Below are positions 33,386-45,900 of a stretch of 64,000 bases of DNA, piece after piece. Origin of the DNA: Amyloporia xantha (lineage: Eukaryota; Basidiomycota; Agaricomycetes; Polyporales; Adustoporiaceae); contig JAYKKR010000008.1 in the NCBI GenBank assembly GCA_036971615.1, positions 620,001 to 684,000 on the forward strand, read 5' to 3'. Numbering within the stretch: position 1 is the first letter of the stretch; each line of letters opens with the position of its first letter. The position numbers and the translations under genes are program-made. The notes under the pieces are model-generated. The model saw only the letters and a list, made by a program, of their open reading frames with translations. It had not been told where the DNA came from and did not search any database.

Positions 33386-35240
33386 AGCTGTGAAATTGGC
33401 AATGCATACGTAAAGTTTGAGGCTGATTAGTATCTACCAGTTATCACCACTTGGCTTATCGAACGGGCGTCCTAGTGCGGTCGGCATACCCTCAAAGAAG
33501 ACCTGAAAACTTAAAACGTGCATATCGATTCCACGCGCCCATCACGCCCCGAGGAAGCTTCCTACACCCTGAATCACGTAACGCTGTCCTCGTCACCCCC
33601 ATACGGCTACTATTAGGATTCGTGTGTCATATCCTCCTATGTGCGGACCATTTCTATTCTGGACAATGCAGTGAGCTGGGCCGTTCTCTCATTCCTGCCT
33701 TAATCGATGACTGCGAACTGTCGGCGTCGACGAAGACACTAGTAGGGTTTCAACTTTTAAATTTATCAATGCTCGTTCTGTCCGTTTCTTGTACCGCCTC
33801 CCAGTCCGCGAAGAATCCAACAGCGCTTCAAACCCACTCTTCCGGTCCCAGAGCTTACAGTCAGATCTAGACAATCATATACACGGATTGCATCCTGTGG
33901 TCGAGCTGTTACCCTATTGTCCCGTGTTCTAGCACTATTGAACCACCAACTGCCCGTCTCCTTTCAGGCACATCATCGGACCTTCCTTCGTGGCAGCGGC
34001 ATTCCCTTGGATAGCATTTGCGTCGATATGTCATGCTTGGGGGAAGAGCTGTACGCATTTATTCACTAATCTTGCCCCAATCTTACAACCGGCTTCCCAG
34101 CCGTTCCCTATGCGGAGATAGAGGAGCCCTACGTCTAAGCCTTACGGACGATCTGCAACAGGTTCCTTCATTACGTTGATTTCTGCTCAAGAGTTTCATC
34201 CGTTGGTGCCCGACATGAATCGCAGACAGCCCAGGTCACACCTAAGCCTCCGAGACATTGCAGCAGAGACGCAGGAGCGCAGGAGCGCACGAAGGTGAGC
34301 AGCTGTATATTTACTCGCCTCCGGCCAGCACTTAGGTGCGACATGTGCGTGAGTTCTGAGCCTGTTCTGCATGATGGTCCTCCTACGAGGCAGGACGGTC
34401 CTTGTGGTATACACTGTCGATTACTCGTGGCTATGATCAGGACATTCGCGCACAGTGTCGACTCGGTGGGCCACTCAGGATTCTCGCATTCCATTTATAT
34501 TTCGAGTAGTCCGGTCCCAAAGGCAGGAATACATGGTATAATTTAGCAGAGGCCGCCCGCAGCTGTCAATACAAACCATATTGAGGTACGCCGGCCTATG
34601 ATTGGGCTGGGAAATGTAACTCGACGTGAGATGCAGGAGACGGGGTAAGAGGAAGAAATGGCTCGTGGCCTGTCGTGACGTGGGCCAAGCGTAGAACGTT
34701 ATCGAGATTGAGGACGCGTCGCTATGGATCTTAGTGCTATATGCGATACATCGAGGTTGTAAATATACTGGTTACAATGATATATGTCCGATCGCGTCCT
34801 GGAAACTCTTGTAAGCAGAGAAGAGCTGTACAATAGAACCATAAACACCACTCAATCATTCGCATTCAGTACCATAATCATCATTTCTATCAGCCACGAG
34901 ATAACATCACAGCGACCTAGACTTGAGTGCGTATCGTCCTATAGGTTGGGGGCCGCGGAATGCCTGAAGAAAGTCCTGCTCTCGGCTTTGTAGCGTACAT
35001 TGCGTTGACGATCCATGCGAACGTGCACCTAGTTCGGATGCCGCGGTGCGTGTGTACTCATCGACAATTCAGTAGGACTCAACATAGCAGGCAGAAGGTA
35101 AAGAATACAACGAAGGGCATACTATGGGGCTGGAGCAGGATACAGGATTGAAGCAACTGCAATCATGTTTTCAAGCGAAGGATGCGAAAGATACCCTGTA
35201 TAATGTGAGATTCAAGATCAGGTCAAATATGAATCGACAG
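33386..35240. other. Flank of F-box A1 with decayed repeat-unit sequence
   Basis: The first 600 bp (to about 33950) are a diverged version of sequence found downstream of F-box B1 (41740-43900). Shared words include GGCTTATCGA(A/C)CGGGCGTCCT and CTCAAAGAAGACCTGAAAA. This shows the array grew from one ancestral F-box unit. Open frames here, such as 33451-33870, are not protein-like. Nothing else was recognised. Confidence 0.5.
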
Positions 35241-36717
35241 CTATAGTAGGACACAAACGCACCTCAGGATACCTCGTTTGTATAATGTAGGCATCTGAGA
35301 CTGCACCAGTGTCTCCATTAGAGTATATACCACCTGAGTTTGCTGATGGTGCTGATGTCGAAGTGTAATCATGACGAGTGTAAGGTTGTTAAACACAGGG
35401 CACGCAAACGTCTGGTCGAGTTGAGGGCAACAGGCACGAGACAGCCTTGTCAGGATTGCATCAAGCTCCTCCGGTTCGTTCAATGACACGGAATGAATGT
35501 CAAATTCAATGTGGATCTTGTCCATAATTTGGGAGGTGAGCTGAGAGAGCAGCCGAGGTGCGCAGCCGATGTTGAAATCTGTGTTGCTGAAATTGAGCCT
35601 AAGAGTGAACGATTTGAGCTTTGTGTTATGGGAAATATCAACGGGATACTCTGGAGACATGGATCAGACAGCTTCGAGGATTGAGAAAGGAGCTGTGTGG
35701 CTCACCGTCGGGCATCAGACTCAGTGATAGTTCTTCAAGTGAGACAGCGGCCGACAGCATGAGACGCTGCATACTTCCGGACAGAAAGCCCTCGGGGCAG
35801 AAATGCGAAGGCCTATAATCGATCGTTACCAACATCGCACCCAGGCGTATGCTGGTCAGCTTGGCAGAGATGTCCGTGCACAGGAAGAAGCGTGTGATGT
35901 CGTTGATAGAAGTCCTGTCCAAGTCGTAGAAGGTGACAGACCGGAGCTTCATCGCATCAGCACATCGCGGAAACACAGTGCGATCGAAACGACGCGTCCT
36001 GAAGCTCAGTGTAGTGCATTCGAGCTCCTCCATGGCGGGCAGGGCGCAGACAAGCCGGCCGAACATGGTTATTGAGGGGAATGTGATGTCATAGAGACGC
36101 AATGATGTGATCCCGGTAAACACGGAGAGGTTCTCGAAGACGTCCGGCGGCATGTCCCAGGCTCGCCACGCAATGGACAGACCGAGCGTCTCTGTCCACC
36201 TTGCGCCGAACATCGCTGCGAATGTGCCCAGGTGCAGGATCGGTCCCCTCTCGTCCTTGTTATGCTCACCGCCGCTGACGTACACGCTGACTGGTCCTGT
36301 CCAACTACTCTTCATCACTCCTATCCGCGCCACCTCCTTCCAATTCGAAAATGTAACATGATCTTGTCCGTATTGTGGCGGCACATACTTGCTAGCTCTC
36401 TCGTGCCATCCGCGTCCAGAATAGGCCTTGCGGTACGCTAGCAGCGCGTCGAGGTCGTATCGCAAATAGGAAACAATGTGATCCCAAAGTTCGGGCGGGA
36501 GATATCGAGGAGTGGACTGCGGAACGAATTTCACGATATGGTGAGCTCGATCTAAGTTGTAGCTAGATCTACCTACCTCTCTTGCCTCCCTTGCCTCCCT
36601 TTCCTCTCTTTCCCAGTCGGTCTCCTTGCCCGCGTCGAAAGCCGTCCCCAACTCCTGAACCAGCCGTCGCTGCATGAAAGTCAGATGTGGGAACTCATTG
36701 TTGGAGCTGGATGACAC
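35241..36717 (-). CDS. F-box protein A1
   Basis: Exon 36717-35706 and exon 35650-35241 join through GTGAGC and CTCCAG to give PDEYPVDISHNTK across the junction. The F-box motif (RYLPPELWDHIVSYLRYDLD) lies about 70 residues in, after a charged EREEREAREAREV segment. The rest is a chain of Leu-rich strands (LSVFTGITSLRLYDITFPSI; LTSIRLGAML), as in the large mushroom F-box family. Such proteins present substrates to an SCF ubiquitin ligase via Skp1. The frame stays open upstream of 36717 to an acceptor near 36784, so an earlier exon (MSQSEPEASSM, from about 36876) probably belongs to the gene. The C-terminus may read through to 35241 or splice near 35274 to a short exon near 35210. Confidence 0.75.
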
Positions 36718-39392
36718 TGATCCCCCGTCTATGTCGACAGCAAATCGACTGTCTACAAGTGGTCGGCCTCCGCTCTGCTCGTGTCTGTGGAGATATCAGG
36801 TTGCTTTCTGCCGCACTACCCGACAGAACGCCTTCCGTAGGATTCATACTCGAGGCCTCAGGCTCGCTTTGACTCATGGGCTCAGGATCGCGCTCGCGAT
36901 ATCGATGAAGGAAGACAGCGGCTGGCAGTATGAAGACGACGAGTGAGCAACTCAGATGTTGCCTATAGTACAATTCCAGGTGGCCGAGACTACACCCCAT
37001 GTCATTCGCTGGATGTATAGTACGTCTATTATGGACCACAGCCGCGTGTCCGCGTTCATTTCGGTTCTCAGTACACGTGTGATGGTACGGAGAGCCTCTC
37101 GTTCTCGCCTCTGCCCATTGCAAACTCATTCTCCCTGCCCAGTGGTCCGTCAACACGCTGTCTGACTCGTGAAGATATCGATGCTCTGCTTTTGCTACGG
37201 GGTTTCGCGAAGAAATGGTGAGTACCAACTTCCAAGTGTTTCAGAGTTATATTCCGAACATCCAGAAATAACAGTAGAGCCCCAGAGAAGATGTGAAATA
37301 CCCTCGATGTATGCAATGGAAGTGCGCACGGCCTGTGCCAAAGCTTCCGGGAGGCTGTCACTTACTGCTTCTCCTCATCAGGCTCCCTACGAGGCACGAG
37401 GCGCTTGTGGGCGCTCGAAGGCCTCCTTGTGACCCCGGCAGAATTCGTGTACTAACAGGGTTCGTGGCTGTTTTTAACGCAGTTCAAAAATCTCGCGCCA
37501 TCCGTCTTCCGTCCTGCGAATTTGCCGCTGAGGTGTCAACATACTGGAAAGGAAGATCCGCCAGCGCTTCGACAGCACACAGGCTCGAGCTATCTTCGCG
37601 CCATGCGCTTTGCGGTGATCCTGCAGCGATGAGCAACCGGACGCACCAAACCGAATCTGGAGTCGTGGTGTGCCTATTGGTGATAGCTGCAAGCGGAGAT
37701 GTAGAGCATAAAACACTCCGCGCAGAAATAGGCTAAGCAAGTAAGTACACAAGTATGTTCTGTGATGGTTTTTCGTTCTTCTAGTTCTCCATAGATACAT
37801 TGACGGATATCTGCGTGTTAGCGAAATCGTTACATCAGGTTCTAGGCAGCTCCGTTCTTTTTGCGAAACTTGAAATTTGAATCTATGTTACACAGAGACT
37901 GTGACAGAGTACTGTCGTCTCGAAGGTGTACCGCACCCTGTGCTCTCCATGCTGACTTGCAGTATTATTCTCTGTCATTATTGTGTGTCCAGTAACTCCA
38001 GTTGCAATAAGTATACTGCACATACTTCAATGGAGTCGGGATTGGCGCTTGCGGCCGCTACGATGGTGATAGCTGCGGGAACTGATCACAGATAGTGCTG
38101 CGCCTCTCATGCAGGCAGCGTCGGCAGTGGCGCGTTTCCGCACTCTGGCAATTGAACTATTAGGAAACATGTCCAGTAATACAATTCCGGAATGCATGTC
38201 ATCGTCCTTGCATCTCTCTCCTTTTCTATCGTGGTGGCTGTACAGATCTCATCAGAACCGCTTTATGGTTGGTCGCGTTTTGGCGTGATATCGATAGTTC
38301 CCACCACCCATACTGTCATCCAACTTGCCGTCCGGCCCTCCTTACCCAGCGGATCTGGAGCAGGTGCGCATTTTACAGTCTATTAATGAAGATTCTCCAC
38401 TACTGACGACGCAAAGATGATAAAGCACGTTGTGGAGAGCATGCTCTAATTACTCGAATGCATGACGTTTCTGTCACGTCGAGCACACCATCGGTTCGCT
38501 CTACATGTAGACCACACTTTTAGGAATTCGTCGCTATCACCACTCCTGACGGACCCAAAAGGCTCCCGAGTCATAGCCTGCGGTCTTGAGAGTCGCGGTC
38601 TTGCAGCTTCTCGCCGGGGCATCACAGGATATGTAGTAGTACCTATGGACAAGACAATTGACAAGAGGTACATAGATCTGTCCGGGTCTTTCAACGGCCC
38701 TTGCAGTGTTTGATGGGGACCTTCCGAGCTTCGACTGGTATGTTCGAATGTCTCTCGCTTGAGGCTGTGTGTGTTGTCTAATAACAATCTCACGTCACAG
38801 CAATAATCCAAATAGTCCATTGTGAGCGATAGGAATGTATACAGCCTAGCAAAGTATCTCGTACAGCTACATGACACTAGTATGAAACCAACACTGCCTG
38901 TTAAATACACGGGCCGTCAAGATAGTTACACATATACACCGTCCGATCGTGTCGTCGAAATTTGCGTAAAGTAAGAAACAACCGTACAATAGAACAATCA
39001 TGACTACCAGATCGTTCGCACCCTATGTTACAAGCCTGTATATATCTGCCGGAAGACGACATCGCATCCAGTTATGTTTGATCGTATCTTGTGCCACGGA
39101 CCACACGTCGCGACATATTGAGAGGAAGTCCCGCTCCCGGCCTCGTGGCGGACCCTGCGTTGACAATCCACACGGGTGAAGGGCTGTGAAGGGCTAGACT
39201 GGATGCCGTAGCGCGTATATGGTCGCCAACGTTCAGTGGAAGTCAACATGGCACGCAGTAGAGCGTGCGGATAATGAGAGCGGAACGTAAAAGAGGGTTT
39301 ATAGAGTCTGTTGTCATCGTTTTTAGTATACGGAATTACCGTATTTGGTACTGTACGGCGCGAGTTCCAAGGCCAGGTCAAACGTTAGTGAA
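36718..39392. other. Spacer between F-box A1 and B1
   Basis: The minus strand near 36695-37228 probably includes upstream exons of F-box A1. The rest shows short frames that shift between the two near-identical copies, so no gene is supported. From about 38076 onward the sequence also matches 49516 onward and 57644 onward: it is the downstream flank shared by all type B units. Confidence 0.5.
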
Positions 39393-41047
39393 TCAACGCA
39401 GCCACAGCAGAACAAAAACACACCTCAGGATACCTCGTTTGTGTAATGTAGGTATCTGAGACTGCACCAGTGTTTCCAATAGAGCCCTGACTTTATTACC
39501 AAGGAACACAGCAGCACCTTCGTCAGATCGGACTGTAAATTTAACCTTTGTGAGCTTGTCAAATACAGGGCGGATAAAGATGTGGTCCAGTTGAGAACAC
39601 CAGCCATGGAGCAGCCTGGTTACGATCGCGTTAAGCTCTTCAGTTCCGTTGATATTCATGGAACGAACATCGAGTTCTATGACGATCTCGCTGATATCTT
39701 TGGAGGTGAGCTGAGAGACGAGCTGAATTATGCGGCCAGTATTGAAATCCACATCGTCGATTTTTATGTAGAGCGCAAATTCCGTGAGCTTTGTGTTATG
39801 GGAAATATCGATCGGATACTCTGGGAGCATGAATCAGACAGCTGCGAGGATTGAGCAAGGAGTCGTGTGACTCACCGCCGGGCACCAGGCATAGGTCTAG
39901 GTGTCGAAGTGCAACAGAAGACTGAAGGAAACGCTTAATACTTCCGGACAGAAAATCTCTGTGGCATAATGGATTTCCGACTAGGCCCAGGCGCACGGAA
40001 GTCAGCTTTGCAGAGATGCCCATGGACAGGAAGAAGCCTGTGATGTCGTCGATAGAAGTCCTGTCCAAGTCATAGAGGGTGACATCCGAGAGCCACATCT
40101 TAAAAGCGTATCCGCGTCGAAATACAGCACGATTGAAATGATGTGTCTCAAAGCGCACTCTGGCGCATTCGAGCCGCTCCAGGTCGGGGAGTGCGGTGGC
40201 GCAGATGAGCCGGCCGAATGTGGCAATGGAAGGGAACGTGACGTCATCGAGATCGAGCCATGTGATCCCGGTGAACGTTGCCAGATTGCGGAAGATGTCC
40301 GGCGGTATTCCCCAGGCTGGCCACTCTGCGTGCTCGATGGAAAGGTACACCGTGTTTGTCCACCTTCCGCCCAGCATCGATGCAAATGTGGCTAGGTGTG
40401 GGATGGATCCTCGCCCCTCAATGGTCACGTAGTGCGGTCCTGTCCAGGTGCTTTTCATCCTTCCTATGCGCACCACCTCCTTCCGATTCGAAAAAGTAAC
40501 ATGATCTTCTCCATATTCCGGCGGAACATACTTATAAACCCTTTCGTACCACACGTCTCCAGAGTAGGCATCACCGTACGCTACCAGCGCATCCAGGTCA
40601 CGTCGCAAGTAGGAAACGATGTGGTCCCAAAGTTCAGGTGGAAGAAATCGAGGAGTGGGCTGCAGAATAGGTGAGTTGTATTCGATAGCTTTATGTAAAT
40701 GTACCTGCCTCCCTTGGTTTCCTTGCCCTTCTTGCCACGGGGCCGTTCCACCCTGTCAACTTCATCTTTTTCGCGCTTCTCTCGTGCTCCATCTCCAATA
40801 ACCTCGGTATGACGCCGACGTCGAGCTGTTGTAATCGCCCGGGACACATTACTGCGGTCCAGCACCGCTGGTATGTTGATCATGGCGATATCAGATGGAC
40901 CCTCCACCAGCAGTGAGTCGGTGTCCTTGTACCCGTGCGCAATCATCGCGGTGCTCGTTTTTGTGCTGTTCCGTAATATGACCTCCAAGGGGTTGGATCA
41001 CTTCCCGTCGGATTTGTACTTGACGCTGAAGGATCCTTGTGATCCAT
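39393..41047 (-). pseudogene. F-box protein B1, small frameshift in 5' exon
   Basis: The main exon 40659-39876 starts right after a TGCAG acceptor and encodes FLPPELWDHIVSYLRRDLDA, then Leu-rich strands (LATFTGITWLDLDDVTFPSI). The second exon 39820-39393 joins as in A1 (PGE then YPIDISHNTK). The 5' exon starts near 41047 (MDHKDPSASSTNPT). Compared with B3, B1 lacks one G in a G-run near 40990, which shifts the 5' exon. It also lacks two bases near 40848. The F-box and repeat region are intact. The product would be an SCF substrate receptor if expressed from an internal start. Confidence 0.65.
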
Positions 41048-41999
41048 GGGCAAAGAATAGTGCTCGGTACGCGTAGTCAAGGAGTATGGCGATCGGATGT
41101 GTGCTCTCTAAAGTACAGAGAGTGAATTCCAGGAACTTGCAGGTCAGACTGCGGTCCTGCGTAATCGGTGCATATATAACTCATCTGTCAGAGACCACAG
41201 CCTCATGGCAGTGTCTACTAGACGCAGAGTGTCTAATTCGGTTCTCCGATACACATGTGAACGGTATGTTCGGCTCCAAGTTTCTCTCATTCTTGTCTCT
41301 GTTCTACCTACTCAATATTTCTTCTCAGCGGCCGTGTCGTCGCGAGTTACGGCGCGCGGCACGTTTTGACACGATGCCTCCATGAAAGGGATCAACCACA
41401 TTTCGAGCACTCGAGACCAGCGGTATCTCCAGGACAGCCCCCCAGAAGGCGACAAATACCCCTCGATTTCTGATTCGAAGCTTAAAAGAAGCTCTTAATT
41501 AAACCAGCCCCCTGCGTATAAGAGCGCTCGAAGGCTATCCTGTGACCACCGGCGAAATTCGCGCACCAGCAGAGTACGTGAATGTATCTGCTGCAGGTTT
41601 AGAATGTTGTATTATCTTTCCTTGTCGCGGTCTACCGCCACGGAGGTACTATCATTGCAGACGACAAGGTTTCATCGGTACGCCGACTACACGCCGCCCT
41701 CCAACATCGCAGCACAGTTTACGCGTTTGTGAAGCGGCGAATGCATTGACTCATGTTGCGGTGGCTATGAAGTTGGCAGTGCACGTGTCAAATTTGTGGC
41801 TGACTAGCATGTACCAGATACCACCGCTTGGCTTATCGACCGGGCGTCCTAGTGTGGTCGGTATAGCCTCAAAGAAGACCTGAAAAGGCCTTGCAACGTG
41901 CACATCGATTTCACGCGCCCGTCATGCTCCGCGGATGCTTCCTACACCGCTTCGATGAAGCGCTGGAGACTCTGGATCACGTCAACGCTGTCTTCGTCA

Positions 42000-43396
42000 T
42001 AGCGTCTCCTAAGTTCAGTTCGGTTCGGTTCGGCAGGTATTTTGGCCGAACCCCGAACCGAACCTGCATGTATATGGCTGAACCTGAACCTGAACCTGAA
42101 CCGAACCTGCTGAACCGGTTCGGCAGGTTCAGTTCAGGTTCATAACCGGTTCGAACCTTCTGAACCTGTGATTTTCTAAGTAATTTTTTTTTTTCATTTT
42201 ATGCTAGTCTACTGTACTGTACATGTCCATAGTGTGGTGATACTTGTCTGGATAAATGTAATTTCCCTGAGGTTGATCAGGCGAAGGTCGCTCGATTGCA
42301 AGTGTGAGTGCTGGCAATCCCCTGTCAGATCAACACTCGGGGGCAGCACATCTGTGGCACGACATTAGCTGTCAGCAGTAGCGGCCGCGGCGTCGCGCAC
42401 CTGTAGGGGCCCTGCTGCTACTACCGGTGCCCGAGCTTGATGCCGCAGATCGCACGGTGTCGTTTTCCTTGCCTAGCGTTGGCTGCGCAAAGAACGCGCG
42501 GATACGAGCATCACCAGCGTCACGTTCCAATTGCGCTTCACCTTCGGCTTGCCGTCCGACTCACTATCCGTGTTGGCATCGCGGACGTCGGACGCTGAGT
42601 GTTTGGGCGCTGCATCTGCCGGCCTCACTGGCCCGCTGGAGGTTGACGCTCCTGTGGGGAGAGACCAGTTCAAAAATGTCAGCATTGGTGTTGCTTTACG
42701 CGTGACACACCTTCGTCTGCACTCGCATCACGGGCTGCAGGCGCCGTGCGTTTGAGCCCCGCACCTGTCGGATTCGCACGCAAGGCGGAGCCCTCTATCA
42801 GATCGATGCTCGTGGGCGATGGATGTGCAGCGTGAGATGAGGTGGCGAACGCGCGTCCCGGCGACGCGCAATGCGGAGGTTTTTCTCTTGAGTAGTGGTG
42901 CTAGCATGTAGACGTTAGGAGCATGAGAAGAAACGCGAATGGGCGTGCGCACTTACTGGAAGGAGATTTCCCCTGTCAATGCTGCGGGAGCATCAGCTTC
43001 TTTGGAAGCGTGTCCAGGTGCCGCGTCCAGCGGCCGTTCCTTGCCTTTGTAGTGGTATCAGACCATGGCGGCGGCGTCCTTGGGTCGGCCATCCGTGCTG
43101 ACAGCGATCGAACTGAGGCATCTAGTCACAGAGAGAGCGAGGGCGCAGACCTGCGCGAACAAAAATTGGGCGAAAACGGCGAAGATTGATCTCGATCAGC
43201 TCGATCAAATCTCTTCTCCAGGTTCGCGGTTCGGACGGGTTCGCGCCGCGTTCGGGCAATGCGCTGCACGCCCAGAACCGCGGACCGAACGTGGCGGCCA
43301 GCGGCCGGACCGAACGTGGACCGGACCTGAACCGCAGGTCCGGTTCACCGGTTCGGGGTTTGGACCTCGGTTCAGGACCGAACTTAGGAGACGCTA
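42000..43396 (+). mobile_element. hAT-like nonautonomous DNA transposon, 1397 bp
   Basis: The ends are perfect 17-bp inverted repeats: TAGCGTCTCCTAAGTTC at 42000-42016 and its reverse complement at 43380-43396. Flanking 8-bp target duplications CTTCGTCA lie at 41992-41999 and 43397-43404. Copy 2 of the segmental duplication has the empty site with one CTTCGTCA. Many GAACC/GGTTC words crowd both ends (42016-42170 and 43215-43385), as in hAT subterminal regions. The interior has short frames only; a minus-strand piece near 42685-42473 (DTESEDGKPK-like charged region) is not a recognisable transposase. The 8-bp duplication and TAGxGTC end favour hAT over other superfamilies. Confidence 0.92.
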
Positions 43397-44109
43397 CTTC
43401 GTCACCCACATACAACTACAATTAGGCCTTGCTCCTCTATGCGCTGATCATCTCTGTTTAGACAATCCGGTGAGCTGGACCGTTCTCTCTGCCATTCCTG
43501 CACTGGTCGTTAGCTGTCTTCGTAGATGAAGAACACTAGTAGCGTTCCAACTTCAGGTTCTAATATCTCGTGTGTTATTGTGCATTCAGTCTATTCCTTG
43601 TACTGCCTCGGCGAAGCATCTGACAGCGCTTCAAGGCCACTCTTCCGGTCACAGAACCGACTGTTATATTCACACAACCGTATACATCCTGCGGAGTCCC
43701 ACAAGGTCGAGATGTTATCCTGCTGTTCTGCCCTTTCGCATCATTGAACTGCCAACTGTCAGCCTCAGCCCTTTTTGGGAGCCGCATTCCATTCAATAGC
43801 ACCTGTGTCGATACGTCATATTTGGGAAAATACCTGTACCCGCACATTTGCTAATCTATCCATTGCAAGCAAGAAATGCACACCGCCTTCCTCCACGCTT
43901 CGAGAAGCCCTCCTCCGTCCCCTCCGTCCCCTCCCAACCCACCTCATCTCGTGAATGTGCTTCCCCACAAAACGCACAAAGAACGCCCTCTCCGACGACT
44001 CCTCCGCCCCAAACAGCCCTCTAACAAGGATTTGAAGCCTACCTCTACGCCCTCCGCTCCCCCATCCTCTGCCCTCGCACCCGTTACCACTCCCGCACCC
44101 GCCTCAGCT

Positions 44110-44779
44110 ATGGCCCCCAAGATTGCCATTGTCATCTACTACATGTACGGCCACATCGGCAAGAGTTCGTACCCCGTACCCCCCTCCCCCCCTTCCCCCG
44201 TCTATCCCGCTGACCCTCCCTTCCTTCACCAGTGGCCGACTCCGTCAGGGCCGGCGTCGAGGGTGCCGGCGGCGCAGCGACCATCTACCAGATTGCAGAG
44301 ACCATCCCCGAGGACATCCTCGCCCAAATGGGCGCGCCCCCCAAGCTCCCCTACCCCGTCCTCGCCCCGGCCGACCTCCCCCAGTTCGACGGCTTCATAT
44401 TCGGTGTCCCCACCCGCTACGGCACCATGCCCGCCCAGTTCAAGGTACGCCCGTGTCCCTCTCCCCCCGTCTCCGCCCTGCATACATGCTACCCCCCGCT
44501 CCCCCAGGCCTTCTGGGACGCCACCGGCGCGCTCTGGGCCTCCAGCGCGCTCGCGGGCAAGTACGTCTCCGCGTTCGTCTCGACTGGCACCCCCGGCGGC
44601 GGGCAAGAGGTCACCTGCTCAACATGATCTCCACCTTCGTCCACCACGGCCTCATCTTCGTCCCCCTCGGCTACAGCGAGACCTTCGGCCAGCTCGCCAA
44701 CCTCTCCGAGGTCCGCGGAGGTGAGTGACTGCGGTTTGGCGCGCATATATGCAATGCGCCGTGGCTGATCGCCTGTGTG

Positions 44780-44841
<62 letters not shown>

Positions 44842-44984
44842 ACTCGTGCGATGCAGGCTCGCCATGGGGCGCAGGCACGTTCGCGGGCATAGACGGCTCA
44901 CGCTTGCCCAGCGAGCTCGAGCTCGAGGTCGCCAAGAGGCAGGGCGAGCACTTCTACAGCGTGCTCGCCAAGGTCAAGTTCTAG
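44110..44984 (+). pseudogene. NAD(P)H:quinone oxidoreductase (WrbA/Pst2 type), copy 1, frameshifted
   Basis: Exons are 44110-44164, 44233-44444, 44508-44720 and 44857-44984. The flavodoxin-like fold is clear: MAPKIAIVIYYMYGHIGK (FMN phosphate loop), FGVPTRYGTMPAQFKAFWDA, and STGTPGGGQE (isoalloxazine loop). Then HHGLIFVPLGYS and the C-terminal [12 protein letters not shown]. The enzyme reduces quinones by two electrons using FMN and is usually peripheral to membranes or eisosomes. In exon 3 the frame breaks by one base just after GGQEVT (near 44612-44620): the old frame hits TGA, and the downstream frame resumes as LNMISTFVHHG. A Pro-rich frame upstream of 44110 may be an N-terminal extension, as seen in other mushrooms. 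Confidence 0.85.
44780..44840 (+). repeat. CTTT microsatellite in intron 3 of quinone reductase copy 1
   Basis: Uninterrupted CTTT repeats, 61 nt, between the donor at 44721 and the acceptor at 44856. It sits where the polypyrimidine tract would be and probably serves as one. The second copy has exactly the same length. Confidence 0.95.
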
Positions 44985-45900
44985 AGGCGACGATGATGCA
45001 TCGTGATCGTGTACGGGTCTGAACTATTGTCGCAAGGTTGTTGTATCGATACATACTCCTATATTCATTTTCTCAGTCTGCGAGCATTCGCGGTGACTGC
45101 GGGTGGTCGTGAGCTGCGTGCGCGAGCGCTGTGTTCGATACTCGGTGCCGGCTCTGGACCGGGGACCAGGGTATCGCTCAATCGTGTATGTAAGGAAGGT
45201 TTTATGCGCTTGCAGTTCATCCAGGTCCCTGAGGCTTGATGTCATGTGTCAAGGAAACACCCCAAGCAATGGTCAAGTTGCTGAAACGTGACAAGTCATT
45301 GCATGTTCAGGCTTTTGGTAAGCACTACAGAACGTCAAATTTGTGTACCGCCTGTTCGACGAGTCGGCTTATCGTCGACGGTGCCACGAAATGATACATC
45401 TTTAAACTGCATTCATGAAATTGGGAGTGAATATCCCATCAACATCCAAAAGTTGACAGCTGCGAGCTATTGCTGAACCGTGTATGTACGCGCTAGCGAC
45501 ACACGAGTAATCCAACGACACCTTGTATCCACATCGAATATCTCCCAGTAGGATTATCAGGCCTGCAGAGGAGCCCATGGTCTCGGACGCAGGCCTGGTA
45601 GGTCTCATCGCCCTGCCGGTCTCACCTGCAGCTGACGACTCACACTTGCGCATATTCGGGAAAACAAGTAACATTGGTATACTGCGCCTCTGAAAGCTAG
45701 TGTAACGTTTGGCCCGAATGATGCACTACTACCAGGCATGGGACACACATCGATGAGAACGTGATTCAGATGAATATACACTCCATACCTCCCTGCGAGA
45801 CAGGATGGCTCGTGCTCTCATCGAACGCCATGGCTGTCTTTACAGACGGCCACACTGGAGTCTCGCGCCTTCGCGCCGTCACTCGTGGTCAAAGTAGCAA

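Larger units (their letters stand above)
33384..45829 (+). repeat. Segmental duplication, copy 1
   Basis: Matches 52932-64000 in the same orientation. The offset is 19547-19574 over most of its length and drops to 18169-18171 after the hAT-like insertion at 42000-43396. Encoded reading frames are nearly identical, with scattered single-base changes and a few short indels. The copy carries F-box A1, F-box B1 and quinone reductase copy 1. It may continue beyond 45829, where copy 2 reaches the window end. Confidence 0.95.

Noticed and set aside
33451..33870. 139-codon frame repeated at 52999-53418
   Set aside because: It is duplicated only because the whole segment is duplicated; the product is not protein-like and overlaps a decayed version of F-box flank sequence.
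43876..44724. 282-codon Pro/Ser/Arg-rich frame over the quinone reductase gene
   Set aside because: It runs through clear introns of the flavoprotein in the wrong frame; only the part before 44164 could be a real N-terminal extension.
44775..45022. Phe/Leu/Ser-rich frames at the CTTT microsatellite
   Set aside because: Translation of an intronic simple repeat.
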